Shown here in pieces: positions 50,180 to 62,393 of a DNA stretch of 64,000 nt. This DNA is from Stratiolaelaps scimitus (lineage: Eukaryota > Arthropoda > Arachnida > Mesostigmata > Laelapidae). Location of the stretch: the NCBI GenBank assembly GCA_019614645.1, contig JABWDB010000004.1, positions 24,118,001 through 24,182,000 on the forward strand, given 5' to 3'. The notes beneath the pieces were generated by a model that saw only the letters and a program-made list of their open reading frames with translations, was not told the origin of the DNA and did not search any database. Positions within the stretch are counted from its first letter, which is position 1, and the number at the start of each line of letters is the position of its first letter. The position numbers were made by a program, and so were the translations under genes.

Positions 50180-50229
50180 CTCCCGCGAATATATATATAT
50201 ATATATCTATATGTGTGTATTCGCGGGAG
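50180..50229. repeat. Hairpin 1: CTCCCGCGAATA arms with TA loop
   Basis: CTCCCGCGAATA (50180-50191) and TATTCGCGGGAG (50218-50229) are perfect 12-base reverse complements. The loop is mostly TA repeat followed by TGTGTG. Confidence 0.92.
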
Positions 50230-50246
50230 TATATATATATATATTT

Positions 50247-50324
50247 AGCATCCACATACCGGGTGTTCCCTACAAATATTTCAAAATAGATGAACACCCG
50301 GTATATGATGACCTTTTGGATGCT
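50247..50324. repeat. Hairpin 2: ATACCGGGTGTTC arms
   Basis: ATACCGGGTGTTC (50256-50268) pairs perfectly with GAACACCCGGTAT (50292-50304). Outside it AGCATCC (50247-50253) pairs with GGATGCT (50318-50324) across short mismatched bulges. A (TA)n run at 50230-50245 separates it from hairpin 1. The two stems together suggest a foldback element or a structured RNA. Confidence 0.9.
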
Positions 50325-50699
50325 CGATTGGATCATTGAGGATAAAAGGGCTTCATGAGAGGGACCAGAATTGCATCGTAGTACAATTTGTTTGCTGGTA
50401 TACATTGGACGCTTTATATAATATATAGGGAATACGTACGCAATTACAGTGAATCAAGGCTCCGTGTAATTAGAAGTCGGTCTCTTTTGATGGTATCATA
50501 CATATGTCAATGCAACTTATATCGATATTCAGTGCTCGATACACATTACGAATCATCAAAGCAAAATTTATAAGCATCGAGTCACTACAAAGCAAGCTAA
50601 AATACATCGTCACATTCTCGATGTCATTAGAGCTGCTACATATGATATACGCCGAAAAACATCAACGGTCTTTGACATTCCTAATCTATAACATTTATT

Positions 50700-53600
50700 T
50701 GTCCTTGTGCAAGCAGTGACATTGAACAAAGCCACTCTTGGTTCAATCACGAAAATAGAAATGAATTCAAATCAGGACAAGCTGGGAAAATTAAGAGGCT
50801 CAAAAATCGAAATCCCTCGAAACAGGAAGAAAGGGCAGGCTTCTGAGCATTTCTGATCACACGTGGGCAGGCCAATCTGTCCTGCCTATCTCAGCGAGGC
50901 CAAAAACCACCTGATCAAATAAAGCGGCTTTGCATCCCGTTGACAGATTTCTGCAGGGTGATTAGGCAAAGCAACGTAAATCTAGCTAGCACTATCCGAC
51001 GACAAACGATGTTCGGGAAGTGGTACAATTAAAATAATCACTCAACTCGATGGAGGTTTGCGTTATTCTTTCTAAATACTCTAACTCATGTTTACACCGA
51101 GGGTTTTGTAACTGTTTGTAAACATCGCAAGGTTATGTGACCTTTTCGGGAGCACTTTGCATGTCATAGAATACCTCCTCTCAAAAAAAAAGTTAAAAAT
51201 GATTACGTAAGGTTTAGTTTATGCGGATTGACGATTATTGTTGTTAGTTGAACTATTTGGAACAAAGCATTTATTTGGAACAAGTCATTTACCTCAAGTC
51301 GACATCTTCAATTATTGTAACAGAAATGCCGATGATGATGCGCGCGCGTGACCAGTGTTTCGATGAAATGAGCCACGCACATCTCTACGAAAGGCCTCCT
51401 ATATGGTCAAATTGGGACCATCCTCAGTGACAAATAATATACCCAACCAATTCATGTAGCAAGCTAACTAATGAAATCAAATTCGAAACTGCCATGTACA
51501 CTGGTTAGTATGTTGATTATATATAATAAATGTGAGTTACTCATATTTCGGTGGTCTTCGGCTTCGAAGACATCCCAAGCAGAACACGTATAACGCTCTT
51601 TGCCAGCCGATCTGATGTGTCCATCGTTGATGGACGGTGAGGCTTCTCTCCTGCTGTTTAACCCATCAATATTAACACTGTCGTAGACATTTCACTGGGG
51701 AGCTCGACCGAGCTGGGCAAGGAACATCGTTTATTCTACCCAAACGAGGTCGATGGCCACTGTACAGACTGTACAGGCTGAACGTAGCCACTATTATTGG
51801 CTTAGGCACAAGTACTTTAGAGGGCGCGCATCATCTCCATCATGATCGATCGAATGAGTAGAAGGTCTTCTGATTCTGAGGTGGACCGCAGACAACGTGT
51901 GTTAGAGACATGAGCGTACGGTACGTTATATACGTATATGACTTTGGATCGTCGCGTCGTTGAGAGATTCCAACATAGTTGATGCATCATAGAGTCATGA
52001 CAACACCGATGTCTCACGGGTGCTGTCAGAGATGACGGGGTCGTCAAATCTCGACAGCAAATGTGAATGAAGAACAACGAAGCAATGACGCCCCTGCTTG
52101 CATACTAACGATATAAACACTGGCGTAATTATTTGTGATTTTCCTTCCAGCACATTAAGTGAAAGCTAGACGAAAAACAGTGATCACTTACGCAACAATA
52201 ACAAACGATCAATAATCAACCAGACAGAAGGCTACTCCCAGCTGTTTCCTTCGTTTCATTTTGCACGCGGCTCCCGCTCCAACCAAGCGCTCGAATTATC
52301 TGATCTCGCACGACGAGCTCGGTCAAGGTAGTCGGGCTTCACCGAGCCTGATTTCCAAGTTGTCGGTTCATTTGGATAATAGCTTTTTGCTCCAATCGCT
52401 CGATTGAGGCGAATTATTATAAGTGGCAATGATCAACGAGTGAACTTGACGTAACTGGAAGTTACGCTGCGGCGCCACGGTCGAATTTTCGCATTTTTTT
52501 TTGTTTCTCACACCGCGAGTGATTGCAAACGGCGGGGGGGGAGCATATTTTCGTTGTTGTAGTGTGACTCTTATCAAGGATAAGCGCCTCCGTCATGAGC
52601 TACGCGCATATAACGTCTTGGTGAAGGAAATAATCATCCGAAAGCGGACGTCACGACATTGTAATTACTATCCTCGAGAAACTGTGCCATAGTTTTGCTC
52701 GTGGTGACAGCTACGCTCCGAGCGAAAGTCAGCGACGATTCTAGGCCGTCGGCGAGCGATGAGAACGATGTCGAGTCGTCGGTCCGCTTTTTGCTAAGAG
52801 CTCACTAATGAGCTCGGAAGCTACATGCCCGTCTGGCTACATGTTGGCGGTCAGGCCGCTGATCGAGTGGATCCGATGCTGCTACATTTCACACGAGCGG
52901 AGATCTGCGTTAGCGGTGAACCCCCGAGGAAAGGCCCTCGTGCCTCGTAACTATTGGATCCGTTTTTAGTTTACACTGTGACAGAGGAAAATCCCTCTAG
53001 TGTACTATTTTCCAGTCCCCAATCGTCCACATCCCTGCGCTGCCTCTGCTCTATGGTTACTGCAGTGGTGCTACGTTTAGACAGAGGAATAAGATGACTA
53101 GATGCTTGGCTAGATACTCATAGATTTCACAGTATAATACTGTCTATACTGCTATCGTATAGTAGTAATAATTGGACACAATGATTACGGCTGACAGCTT
53201 TGCCGCGTATCGTTCATGTTGAAATTAGAATCAAGCGATTATGGATTATATACCTTGCTGAATGGTGTGAATAATTAGATGGTGCTATCGACATTACCGA
53301 CAAGGTAATGTTGTTGATTGGTTCTATTCTATTGTGCTCTCGGTCAAGTTGTCTTTTGATGGGCATATATCGTCACACGTTGTCCGCTCCCCTTTGTGAT
53401 TAGACAGCTCATGATATGACCGTTACCAGGTAATGTTCGTCAAGACGTTCTCGGTTCAATTTTTGCTATTTGTTCTGATCTGACTGCTCGGTCTCATCTT
53501 CATCGAGCTTCTACCGGGACTAATTTTAGCTACACACAATTTTTTTTTGCCACAGCATCAACCATACTCGGTAAGCCGATTAACTCGATTGTTTAGTCCT
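50700..53600. other. No supported gene
   Basis: The stretch is AT-rich, with a moderately GC-rich patch at 52,240-52,960 (including a G7 run at about 52,533-52,539) and no open frame of interest. A 60-codon plus frame at 51,248-51,430 and an 86-codon minus frame at 51,817-52,077 lack domain or splice support. Confidence 0.5.
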
Positions 53601-54011
53601 GATTAGAAGCCCGATAATGACGCTGATTAAATGAATCAAGCAAACCTACAAGATCTAGGCATCTGACTGTCTGAAAAAAATCTAAGCACTGTCTCAATAG
53701 GTTCCCCAATATCCCCGCCACGTGAGGCAATGGCGAATTTATTATTCATATATGACGAAAATCCCTTAGGGATTATTCGCTCTATCCTGCACGGGTCCGA
53801 CCGGTAAAACTGCTCACAGTCTTGAGCTCTACAACAGGAATTTGTATTCGTTTGGGTGAAAATCCGTAAAGGTGATAAATTATTCAGTTCAAAAGTCGCG
53901 TTCGAAGCAACGACATTCAACTCGGAGTCGAATGCAGTGAAATGATGATCGTCGGTTTTGCTGGGCGACATGACGACGACGGCGACATTTTTCTGGTCCT
54001 GCTCTACTTAC

Positions 54012-54137
54012 CTGGGCGTTCTTCAACATAGACAGGCCAATCTTAACCAATACGCCAAGCAAGGCACGATTTCCGAGAATCGAACCGGCGATGCACCAAG
54101 AATGTTCGTATTCGCCAGCCCGGCCACGCCGCCACAC
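54012..54137 (-). CDS. Possible exon with consensus GTAAGT donor
   Basis: On the minus strand the sequence AAGAACGCCCAG|GTAAGT (donor at 54006-54011) is a full consensus 5' splice site. Upstream, one frame is open back to about 54,137 and encodes a small hydrophobic peptide with Gly spacing (SWCIAGSILGNRALLGVL), resembling a membrane helix. A second frame also reads naturally (GLANTNILGASP). Only one in-frame stop separates the start from an acceptor-like TAGCTAG site. I recognise no family. The downstream minus frame 53,636-53,971 is long (111 codons) but would start inside the putative intron, so it may be chance or an alternative gene part. Confidence 0.3.
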
Positions 54138-54983
54138 AATATGTGTGTCTAGCTATCTCTCTCGAAAACAAACGATCCATTACCTTGCTGTGACAGATTG
54201 TCTATTTACGAGAAAGCTTTCTTTTGTGTCTAGTGTAAAATACACGCAGCATGGACAAAAACAATTATGAAGGCTACGGATTCTTCTCACGCATACAATT
54301 GAATCGATGGATGACTTCTAATCCGTTTCGCGGGTATCAATCAATCGGGCGATTATCGATTCGTAGTGCCGTAAATATTGTAGAGTGCCAATTGTCGGAA
54401 GCGGCACCACGTGGCCTCAATGGCAACGCCCGTGATACCAGGTCTCGATGATGAATTTACGTGGCCGCGCTCACTAGAGCCACTGGCTAGATTCCGTACG
54501 GAATTGTGCATTATTACTATCTATATCTCTCAGGTTCTAGCCGCCGGACGGCTACAGTTCTAGACCGTCGCGTCCGTTGTGGCGTTTGCCTTTTAGGCGG
54601 CCCAGTGTATCATAACAGTAGGCTGCCGTGACTGGCGCTGGTCACTACGGAGCGTCAGTTGGTAGCCACCGTTGGCGTCGCGTGCCAGCGGACGAGGAGG
54701 TGGCTGTCCCTGGAGGTCAGTGAGCCATTCGATTGTTTGCCTCCGGCGTGCGCCGATCTACTCAATGGCTGAAACAGCTGATGTGTGAACTGGTGTGCTG
54801 TTATGTGCTGTTGGGTATGTCGGCGGCTTTAGGGGTCCGTCTCGCGAAGCAATGCTAAAAGGCAGTTGTACCGTGGACGTTAAACGTTGGCTGAGAATCA
54901 GCCCGAAAAGCCGGGTATGTGGCGACTCCCAGCGTATAATTGTGTGTGGCTGTGACCTGTGTGTTCTATAATATTTTACTGCA

Positions 54984-54985
<2 letters not shown>

Positions 54986-55018
<33 letters not shown>
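54986..55018. repeat. (TA)n microsatellite
   Basis: A pure TA run of about 16 units. Confidence 0.97.
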
Positions 55019-55019
<1 letters not shown>

Positions 55020-55582
55020 TATTTACTATGCAATGATTGTGTAATTGGAAATTAGAAACCTCTATTTACATCTGTATGTTCTACATAACATATATCTATA
55101 TATTATATATTCCAATGTTGCGAACCTTGTTTGCACAAATTGCTTTCCAGTGAACGGCGCGTGGTTGCTCATCCATCTATTTGAAGGTCATAAACGTCCA
55201 ACATTTTCTGCCAAACAAATATCTATTGAATAGAACAATGATACGGTGACGACGACTGGAGACCGCAACAGGTGCAACACTGAAGATCGGAAGTAGTGGA
55301 ACAACAGTAGATTATAGACAGGAAGTTCGTGGTAGAACTGAGTTATTTGACGAGCCGACCATCAGTGGCAACGAGATCAGAGCACGCAACCGAGTTCGCA
55401 TAGAGCTTTCTGTGGGGTGGCGAATTCAATAATTTTTCTTCCGATTAATTTCGAAAACGAGGACACACGCATCCGTAGTTCATTTGTTGAGGCTTGAAAA
55501 TTGAGGGGTGGCATGCCATCCGTGCTGACAGATTTAACTGTGAAGCAGGAGACTTGTGCAGATGCTGCTAGCGGCGCGGTGT

Positions 55583-55636
55583 GAGGCACAACTTCGGATA
55601 ACCTGGAAGATACCAGGTTATCCCAAGTTGTGCTTC
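55583..55636. repeat. Compact hairpin, 21-base arms and 6-base loop
   Basis: The left arm 55586-55606 and right arm 55613-55633 are reverse complements with a single mismatch (CTTCGG against CCCAAG). The loop is AAGATA. Two or three further base pairs, including a G-T wobble, extend the stem outward to 55583-55636. The stem is unusually regular for unconstrained DNA. A recent inverted duplication, a MITE core or a small hairpin RNA are possible. The loop is short for a typical animal microRNA precursor. Confidence 0.88.
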
Positions 55637-56899
55637 CGAACCATGACCTTGAAGATACTAGATCAAAGAGGCGTAATCGATCACCATGTATGGGACCTTC
55701 GGATCCCTCTCGGATTGCCTGGTGAGTGCTTCGGGTTTGGCCTACGGTTGCTGTAGTTAGAGTTAACCTTTTGTATAATTGTTGTGGTCAAAGATACAAT
55801 ACCATGTAACCACAATTATAGAATACTTCACTGAACGGTTTCCTCAAAAATGTATTATGACACCTGTAGTTTTTTTATCATTTAGCTTGGCCAGTATTGT
55901 GAAACCCACTACCCAACTTCCAGTGCGTCGTTGTGACCGGATGCTGAAAGTGATACCTTTACAAATAGGTGTTTTCTCCATTAAGTAACCCTGACATGTT
56001 AACCTGAACTCAACCAAATTCGCACCAGCTTTTGCGGCTGACACACGTATATAAAGCAGCGAGTGTTTGACCTCTCACGATGACGCACGGAAGGCTACCA
56101 ATAGGTTTATCATGTTCAGCTTCGTAGACACTTCCTCGTCCCCCTCTTCCCCTGAAATGACCACTCCCGCCATACATCGGGCAGCCATCATTGCTCACGC
56201 CGTTGAGTGTACATACTGTACACTGGCCTCTATAGCAAGATGCACGATGCTCGTCACATCACATCGAACACCCCCTACTGCACCAGGCGAATCGAACTTG
56301 AGGTGGAAGCATCGAATAAGCGTAGTACTGCCATTACTGCTGCTGTTAGTGCTGGTACATAGATGTCACAGGCCGTGACAGATGATCATAACCACTCAAC
56401 AGACTTCGTCCTTATCTCTGGCGTTAATTGGCTGACCGTTAATCAAAAACAAAAAAGGTCGAATGAACATTAGCCTTAGAGAATTTCCACAGTATGTCAT
56501 CGATTTTCCACGCAAACTCACAACAGCACCTATAGAACGAACTGCTCTCTGACTCGACAAAAGCAAATAACTGATTAGTTGCACCCTTTTTCGTAAACTT
56601 AGATTAATTCCGAAACGTGCATGTAACGACCCGAGGACGGACTAATTAATATACGGCGTTCCCATTCGGTAGGCGAACATCTCGAAGCGAATGAACATAT
56701 ATACTGTACTTAGGAGACGAAATAACTGAGCATTCGTCTGTTACTCTTTGCGGAAATTTACTCAGGGCGTGCTGTCCTTTGTTGGCCTTTGTCCTACTCC
56801 GGTGACGGTGGTATTTCAAGGTCAATCAAGGTGATGCATACAAATGTAAGCTGAAAACTGCCTCGAGGCATGTCTTCCTTTACACAGAGGAATAGCCCA

Positions 56900-58650
56900 C
56901 CCAGGCTGTGTACTAATGTTATGAACATTGAGCAGCCCCCGGGTAAACTTTGCTACTGTTTTTTGTTGAGAACGTAAATTAGCCCAACAGCAGAATGATG
57001 CTGCATGTGACTAATTGCTGAACTAACTACTCTATATAGAACCGACATGAGCATAAAAGTAACGTGAGGGTGCCGAACCCAAAACAAAGGAGTAATATAA
57101 TTAGAGGGCAGATAACGAAAACAGGTAACCTTTGTTTCGTGAGAGGAATTGGGTTAGCAGAAATGCTGTGCGCCTCAAGTCGAAACTATAATAGAATACG
57201 TATGGGCGATGCATCAAGTTTCTGTTAGGAGAATAAGTCTATAAATACAGCGATAAGCGTCGTATAGCTTGTTCCTTTGATTGACTGATTGTTCTCGCTG
57301 AAAGCAATAGACATCCGTATTTATCTCGCTAGGTTGAATTGCTATAAGGATTTTCTTGGGAATAGAATACTGCTACCCGAGTGAAATTGTGAGTTGTGCT
57401 CGCAAACAAGCATAGCTCGCAATCTCGATTGGTAACCCCAATTTTGAACCTCAGGTTTTTACTAGCGTGTTTTATTTGCAATATTTTCCGAACGCAAAGG
57501 CTACAATTGTACGACGAACATTAGCTAACGAATTACTATGAAATATTATGATAGCTATCGAATGCATCGCGAATTGATTAAGAATCATACGCGATACTGA
57601 GCTGCTTGTATTTGCTGTTAGGCTCATAAATCTCGATAATATTAATATCGTGAGCCATATCGAAGCCCTACTCAATCCAATATGGATGCCATGATAACAT
57701 CTTCGTAAGTAAAAATTGGTAAAGGCCAACTATTTTACCGGTACACATAAGTAGAAACAGCCTTCTGGCTCGAATCCCATGTACTCCGAACTATACACCT
57801 GTTGCAAAAATTACTGAGATGAGCACCGAAGTAGTTTTAAGCTGTAGTGCCGCGATATACGTTTGATTAAGGGCTCTGTGCGGGCGATGCCCTGTTTCAT
57901 GTCGTTGTCACGCAAGGGATTGCACCAGAACAAGGAAGTGTCTGGCCTCTGCTGCTGACGGCAGCAGAAAGTTGTCAACTTTGGAACAACTTTTAGATAA
58001 TCATAACTTTAACTTTGACACCGATGTTAGAGAGCTCTGTTGAGGTAGCGTCTACGACAGCAACTAAACTAACGCTAACATGGTTTAAACATGCGTATAC
58101 AGTGAAATGAGGATCTTCTATCGAATGTTCCAATGTGATGACTTATGAATCTTGAATGACGCTGATGTCAACAACGATAACTACTAAAGATGTTTCATAT
58201 TTACAACTGAATATACATACATTGGTACAGTTGGTATAGACGATTCATCAGTCCTTTTTCACTTCGAAGTTATTACGGAGATGTCTTTCTGCGGAGAAAA
58301 ATAAATCGATTGCTGCCGTCTTGTCTAATCAACAGACGACGATCTCTTCCTTCGGCGAGTACGGGATTATTCCGTGAGAAACGTATACGCATAGCAAGCT
58401 TTGGCTAACAAGCTCTTTCAGTGTGTAATTTTGTGCTTATTTTAGCACAGAAGTATTGTTCTCTTGAAGGTAGACATTTGTGAACTTTCCCTTTACGCTT
58501 TCTGAAGAGAGAATCCTTGTATAATAACAATACCACCCCAGCCTTGTAGTTTTCAACACTCTCCTTTGCGGTGTAGCCCAAAGTTTAGTTAGCCCTGATC
58601 GTTTTACAATGACCTGAAATTGTAATCGTCTCGTATCGAACTACGTACAG
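56900..58650. other. AT-rich, no gene seen
   Basis: No open frame above about 85 codons and no splice-bounded exon. A small CTGCTG/CAGCAG stem occurs near 57,947-57,965. Confidence 0.55.
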
Positions 58651-58775
58651 TACAATGCAACCGGATGAATATGACCTCCTTGAATAGCTTCCCCAATAGG
58701 ATTCTCTCTGTAACAGACTTCCAGAGCATACGACACCGAAAGTATGTGCAACTGATGTCCAAGCCTATGGTAGAC

Positions 58776-59060
58776 TCACCGCGTGTCGGATCTCGGTTCT
58801 CTATTCGTTTCGATGTCTCGGGTGCATTTGAGCGTTTTTCGCCGATCTGGGGTCCTGGGCGAATCAGCAGCACCACTGCCATACCACTTCTTCAAGCGCC
58901 ACGCCTTCTTCTTCTTTACCACTATTTTCAAGCGCTCTTTATCCGCCTCTGACAGTCCGTTCTGGTTTCTTTGCCTCCACGCTTCTTGCCAGCGATGAAG
59001 TCGCTGTTGGGTACAACAATGCATCCATTGAACATCACCGGCAGTGATGCATTCATCCAT
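58776..59060 (-). CDS. Possible exon, Lys/Arg-rich peptide
   Basis: The minus frame is open for 94 codons. The peptide has a basic helical middle (SEADKERLKIVVKKKKAW) between a Trp/Gln-rich N-terminal part and a Ser/Pro/Thr tail. A second minus frame over the same DNA also encodes a plausible basic peptide (SDFIAGKKRGGKE), so the frame choice is uncertain. The island 58,780-60,010 is GC-rich. No clear splice sites or family were found. Confidence 0.2.
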   Translation of the reverse strand: MDECITAGDVQWMHCCTQQRLHRWQEAWRQRNQNGLSEADKERLKIVVKKKKAWRLKKWYGSGAADSPRTPDRRKTLKCTRDIETNREPRSDTR

Positions 59061-59604
59061 GGGATTGATCCATTCATTTGGTTCCGTTCATTGATTCTCT
59101 GGTTGGACTATGGGGTGACGCGTTTTAGGGAGAGCAAGCGGCATGCGAGCGGCGACGTTCGCGTTTATTCTTCGCTTATTCGCCAGCCAGTTCTGGCTCT
59201 GCTCTGCCCATACGATTTCTAGCGTCCACCCCCATAACCCCTGTTCCTTGTCGCCCCATCGACTCCACATCGCACCCGCCGCCGGCGTCGGATCGAAATA
59301 ATTGCGTTTCTATTCTTCCAGCCAACAGCCCAGCTTGAAGACGAATTGTCGGCCTTCGACATACTTCGAACTGTCGGGCTCACAGCAGGACGATGCTGCG
59401 CCAAGCCATTGGAGTCATGGGATAAAGGGGCGATGCGAATGAAGAAGACGTTGTTTGCAGGAGGCGACGAAGGGTACGGGGTGAGGTTGGGCGCCGGATT
59501 CAGAGACGAAACGAGCGCACGTTATTTGGGCACTGATAACCCAATCCTCTGCAGCGCCTCCGCCCTACCTAGCTTTTTCCCTGCCACAGCCAGCAGCCTT
59601 ATGA

Positions 59605-60009
59605 ATGGACCCGGAGACGGACGTTGTTGAACAACAATGCTCTTTTAATTGGAACTCCTCAGAACGAATCCCGAGAACGACAATCGTCTGTTTGGTTGCT
59701 ATGGTAGAACACGCCGCTCGTCGTGCTGGCTTAGCAGCACATACTCGTACACACAGCCCACACGGGACGGGCTTCCGATACGGAAACCCCGTGAAGAGAA
59801 TGGAAGTGGCACCGCTTTCCTGTTTCGGTCCCGACGGTCTCGCGAGCCAGGAATTCAGTCGCATTTCTTTGGATCGAGGCTTCGAGGAAAATTCGCGTCA
59901 AAAAGCATGTCCCCGCCCTCTCCAATTCACCTCAGACGGGCTTGACACTGGCGCTGGCCTGTTGAAGTCTTTATTGTCGTCGTCGCAGCGACTGTATTCG
60001 AATGCGTGA
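59605..60009 (+). CDS. Hypothetical 134-residue open frame
   Basis: ATG at 59605 (sequence ...CTTATGAATGGACCC) opens 134 codons ending in TGA at 60007-60009. The N-terminus MDPETDVVEQQ looks like a normal cytosolic start, followed by a short hydrophobic stretch (TTIVCLVAMV) and a Ser/Arg/Gly-rich remainder. Codon first-position bias is only average, and a second plus frame and a minus frame of 99 codons overlap it. No domain is recognised, and there is no upstream TATA/initiator pair. It is a coding candidate only. Confidence 0.27.
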   Translation: MDPETDVVEQQCSFNWNSSERIPRTTIVCLVAMVEHAARRAGLAAHTRTHSPHGTGFRYGNPVKRMEVAPLSCFGPDGLASQEFSRISLDRGFEENSRQKACPRPLQFTSDGLDTGAGLLKSLLSSSQRLYSNA

Positions 60010-61161
60010 ATGACCCTCATGTCGCTGTGCAGAGCAGCCTGTCTTATCTGTTGTTAGGTCCCGCAAAGGGGGATGTCAAAGGGCCTTGCCATTGACGAAG
60101 CTCTCATTGATCGCGGCCGCCACGTGCCATTCCGCGCAGATGCGATCATAAATCCCGTACTGGAATGACGACTGGATGCAACTAGGAAACTGCATGCCCG
60201 TGGTTTTTGACGTAAACTTGTAGAACACCGTGAACTTTAAGTAACACGCCACATCATGTCTGGTGGTGTACTATAGCTCCGATCTGAAGAACTCCTCTAT
60301 TATCATCTTTGTATAGGCATCATGCATGAGCTTAATAATGCACTTTTACTTTCATGCGATATTCAGACCTGACAGGAATTATTACTACGCTCTTTAGGAG
60401 TCCTAAAAACTACATTTGGAAAGTGCGATCGTACCGCTAACGATGAAGTGAAATTTCCTATTTCAGAGCCCTTAGCCTGGGGGATCTAGACCAGCTTGTC
60501 GGAGAGGCAAAGGGGGCGAAAACACGTATATCTTAGATGTATACAGTAAACAATGCTGAAACAACAACCACTCGAACAAAGCTATTCTTCTACTCTTCAC
60601 TTATCTTCATAGCAGATCCTTATTGGAAGTGGTAGCTGAGTCCCAATGTTCTGTATGAATGAAAAAGCCTTTCAATTGGTGTCTGTGTACCAATTTTACT
60701 AATAAAAATTGCATTTCCTACATAACTACCCAAGTTCAGGGAGCAGTTAGTACTATCAGCGGTGGCGTAGTCGGAGATAACCGCCCACAAGGTAATCAAA
60801 ATATAGCCATTTATCATTTCGCAATAGTAGTATTAAAATCTACTTTGACCACTGTTACGATGTAGTAATTGTTGTAGTCGAACGTTCCTAACATAATTAA
60901 ACACCCATACGAAATGGGTTAACTGTTTTTCGATGTGCTCTCACTTAAGGAGAATTTGTCTACCACTGAGGTGAGCTCCGTTGTGTACACGATTGTGAGA
61001 TGGACGGTCGCAGAAATTTTCTCATCTTTCAATGATCTAGTAGACTTACGGTTGAGAGGAATAGAAATTACCAATCCGTCGAAGCCTCCCACCCCGGACA
61101 GGGGCTACATAACTGAATTTCGAACTGAGTTTGTCAAAACGACTTCGCCGTTTCCCGACGA

Positions 61162-62205
61162 ATGTCGCTTACTATTCGCAGTACTCGGCAGCTTGGATCA
61201 ATAGACCGGCGGTGTGCCATGTGTCAGCTCGCAGGTTCAAATCGTGTCAGGGCTTCGCAGATGTATGGATTCTCCCTCTCGACATTTCTCGTATGCACAG
61301 AGAGATGTCTGATGGAAGAAGAGGCTGGGGGTCCCTCAGCCTTAAATGAAAGCGGCGGCAGCGGCGGCGGTTGTCCGGTCGCCAACGAGTCTCCGCGCAA
61401 CGCAGAGTTTCAACGGTGCTGGCGAACTAAACCGTTCGCCGGCAAAGCCATTTGGCGAGAGAGAGAGAAGGCAAGTAGGCGATACTCACTGGCCAAGTTG
61501 ATCCATGGAAAACGCCGTTCGCTTATGACCCGTCCTGCGCGCCAACCAGCACTGTACGTGTGATGAGAGCAGCTAATTATAATGGAAAATTGTTATTATT
61601 CCTCGACACAGCGCTATGTAGCACCATATCGCAATACGATGGCAGCACTACGCCCGTGGGCGGCTATGAGCGGTGGATAATTACGCCTATAATAATAACG
61701 CAAAGCCAGAGGGGCGGCTGTGGTGGTTTATGGTACGATCTACCACGGTTGCAGCAGCTTAACCCTCGTGGTGACGGGGAAATCATTACGGAAACAGACC
61801 CAGCTACCAAGCAGGGACCAGTGGCCTGCCCCGCTTCATCTGCACCGGCAACGTTTACGCTGCGGGACGACAACAACAGGAACAATACTGGAACACTGGA
61901 CTGAACCGATTGAGCAAGAGGAAGCCAGCACCCCGCCGATACGTATTCACGGCTTGCCTACACATACAACAGCCACAGCCGCCACCCACACACCCCCAAC
62001 GCTATTACTGCTACTACTACGACCGCAGCGACCACTAATCAACGATGAGAGTGCCAAGCGAAGTGCTTGTGCTCGCTTGCTTACGAGCCAGGAAAAGGGA
62101 ACGTGGAGCTTCGTACGCAAACAAAATGGGGAGAATACGGGCGTGTCGGGATTTTTTTCTCGAAGACGAACTCTCCTCGTGCAACAGGCTATGAGGACAA
62201 CGTAG
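61162..62205 (+). CDS. GC-rich region with three successive open frames, possible exon(s)
   Basis: Plus frames 61,162-61,563 (133 codons), 61,560-61,904 (114 codons) and 61,720-62,205 (161 codons) overlap in tandem. The second has high purine content at first codon positions and a polar peptide with Asn/Thr runs (DDNNRNNTG). The third has a Thr/His/Pro-rich and then Leu-rich middle from CTA/CCA repeats. This could be one gene with frameshifts or introns, or CAN-repeat-rich leader sequence of a developmental-type gene. No domain is recognised. On minus, CCAGTGAGTATC near 61,488 resembles a donor. Confidence 0.25.
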
Positions 62206-62299
62206 AAGATTAGGCTGCAGGTGTTCATATCTAATTGAGTTTGTGCACTGGAGGAGTCTCCCGGTAGCTTGCCGGAGCTCATTTGTTGCGAATGTTGTC

Positions 62300-62328
62300 A
62301 ATAATAATAATAATAATAATAATAATAG
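62300..62328. repeat. (AAT)n microsatellite
   Basis: About nine AAT units. Confidence 0.97.
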
Positions 62329-62393
62329 GAAGTTTTATGGGTTCCTGTAATTACGTTTGTAAATGTGATGAAAATATTCGTTGTATCGGGAAA

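Noticed and set aside
53636..53971. A 111-codon minus frame downstream of the 54.0 kb donor
   Set aside because: It begins inside the putative intron and has no recognised domain. I keep it only as an alternative reading, mentioned under the 54.0 kb exon.
61215..61255. A second B-box-like word (GCAGGTTCAAATCG)
   Set aside because: There is no A box at the right distance, and the stems do not pair.
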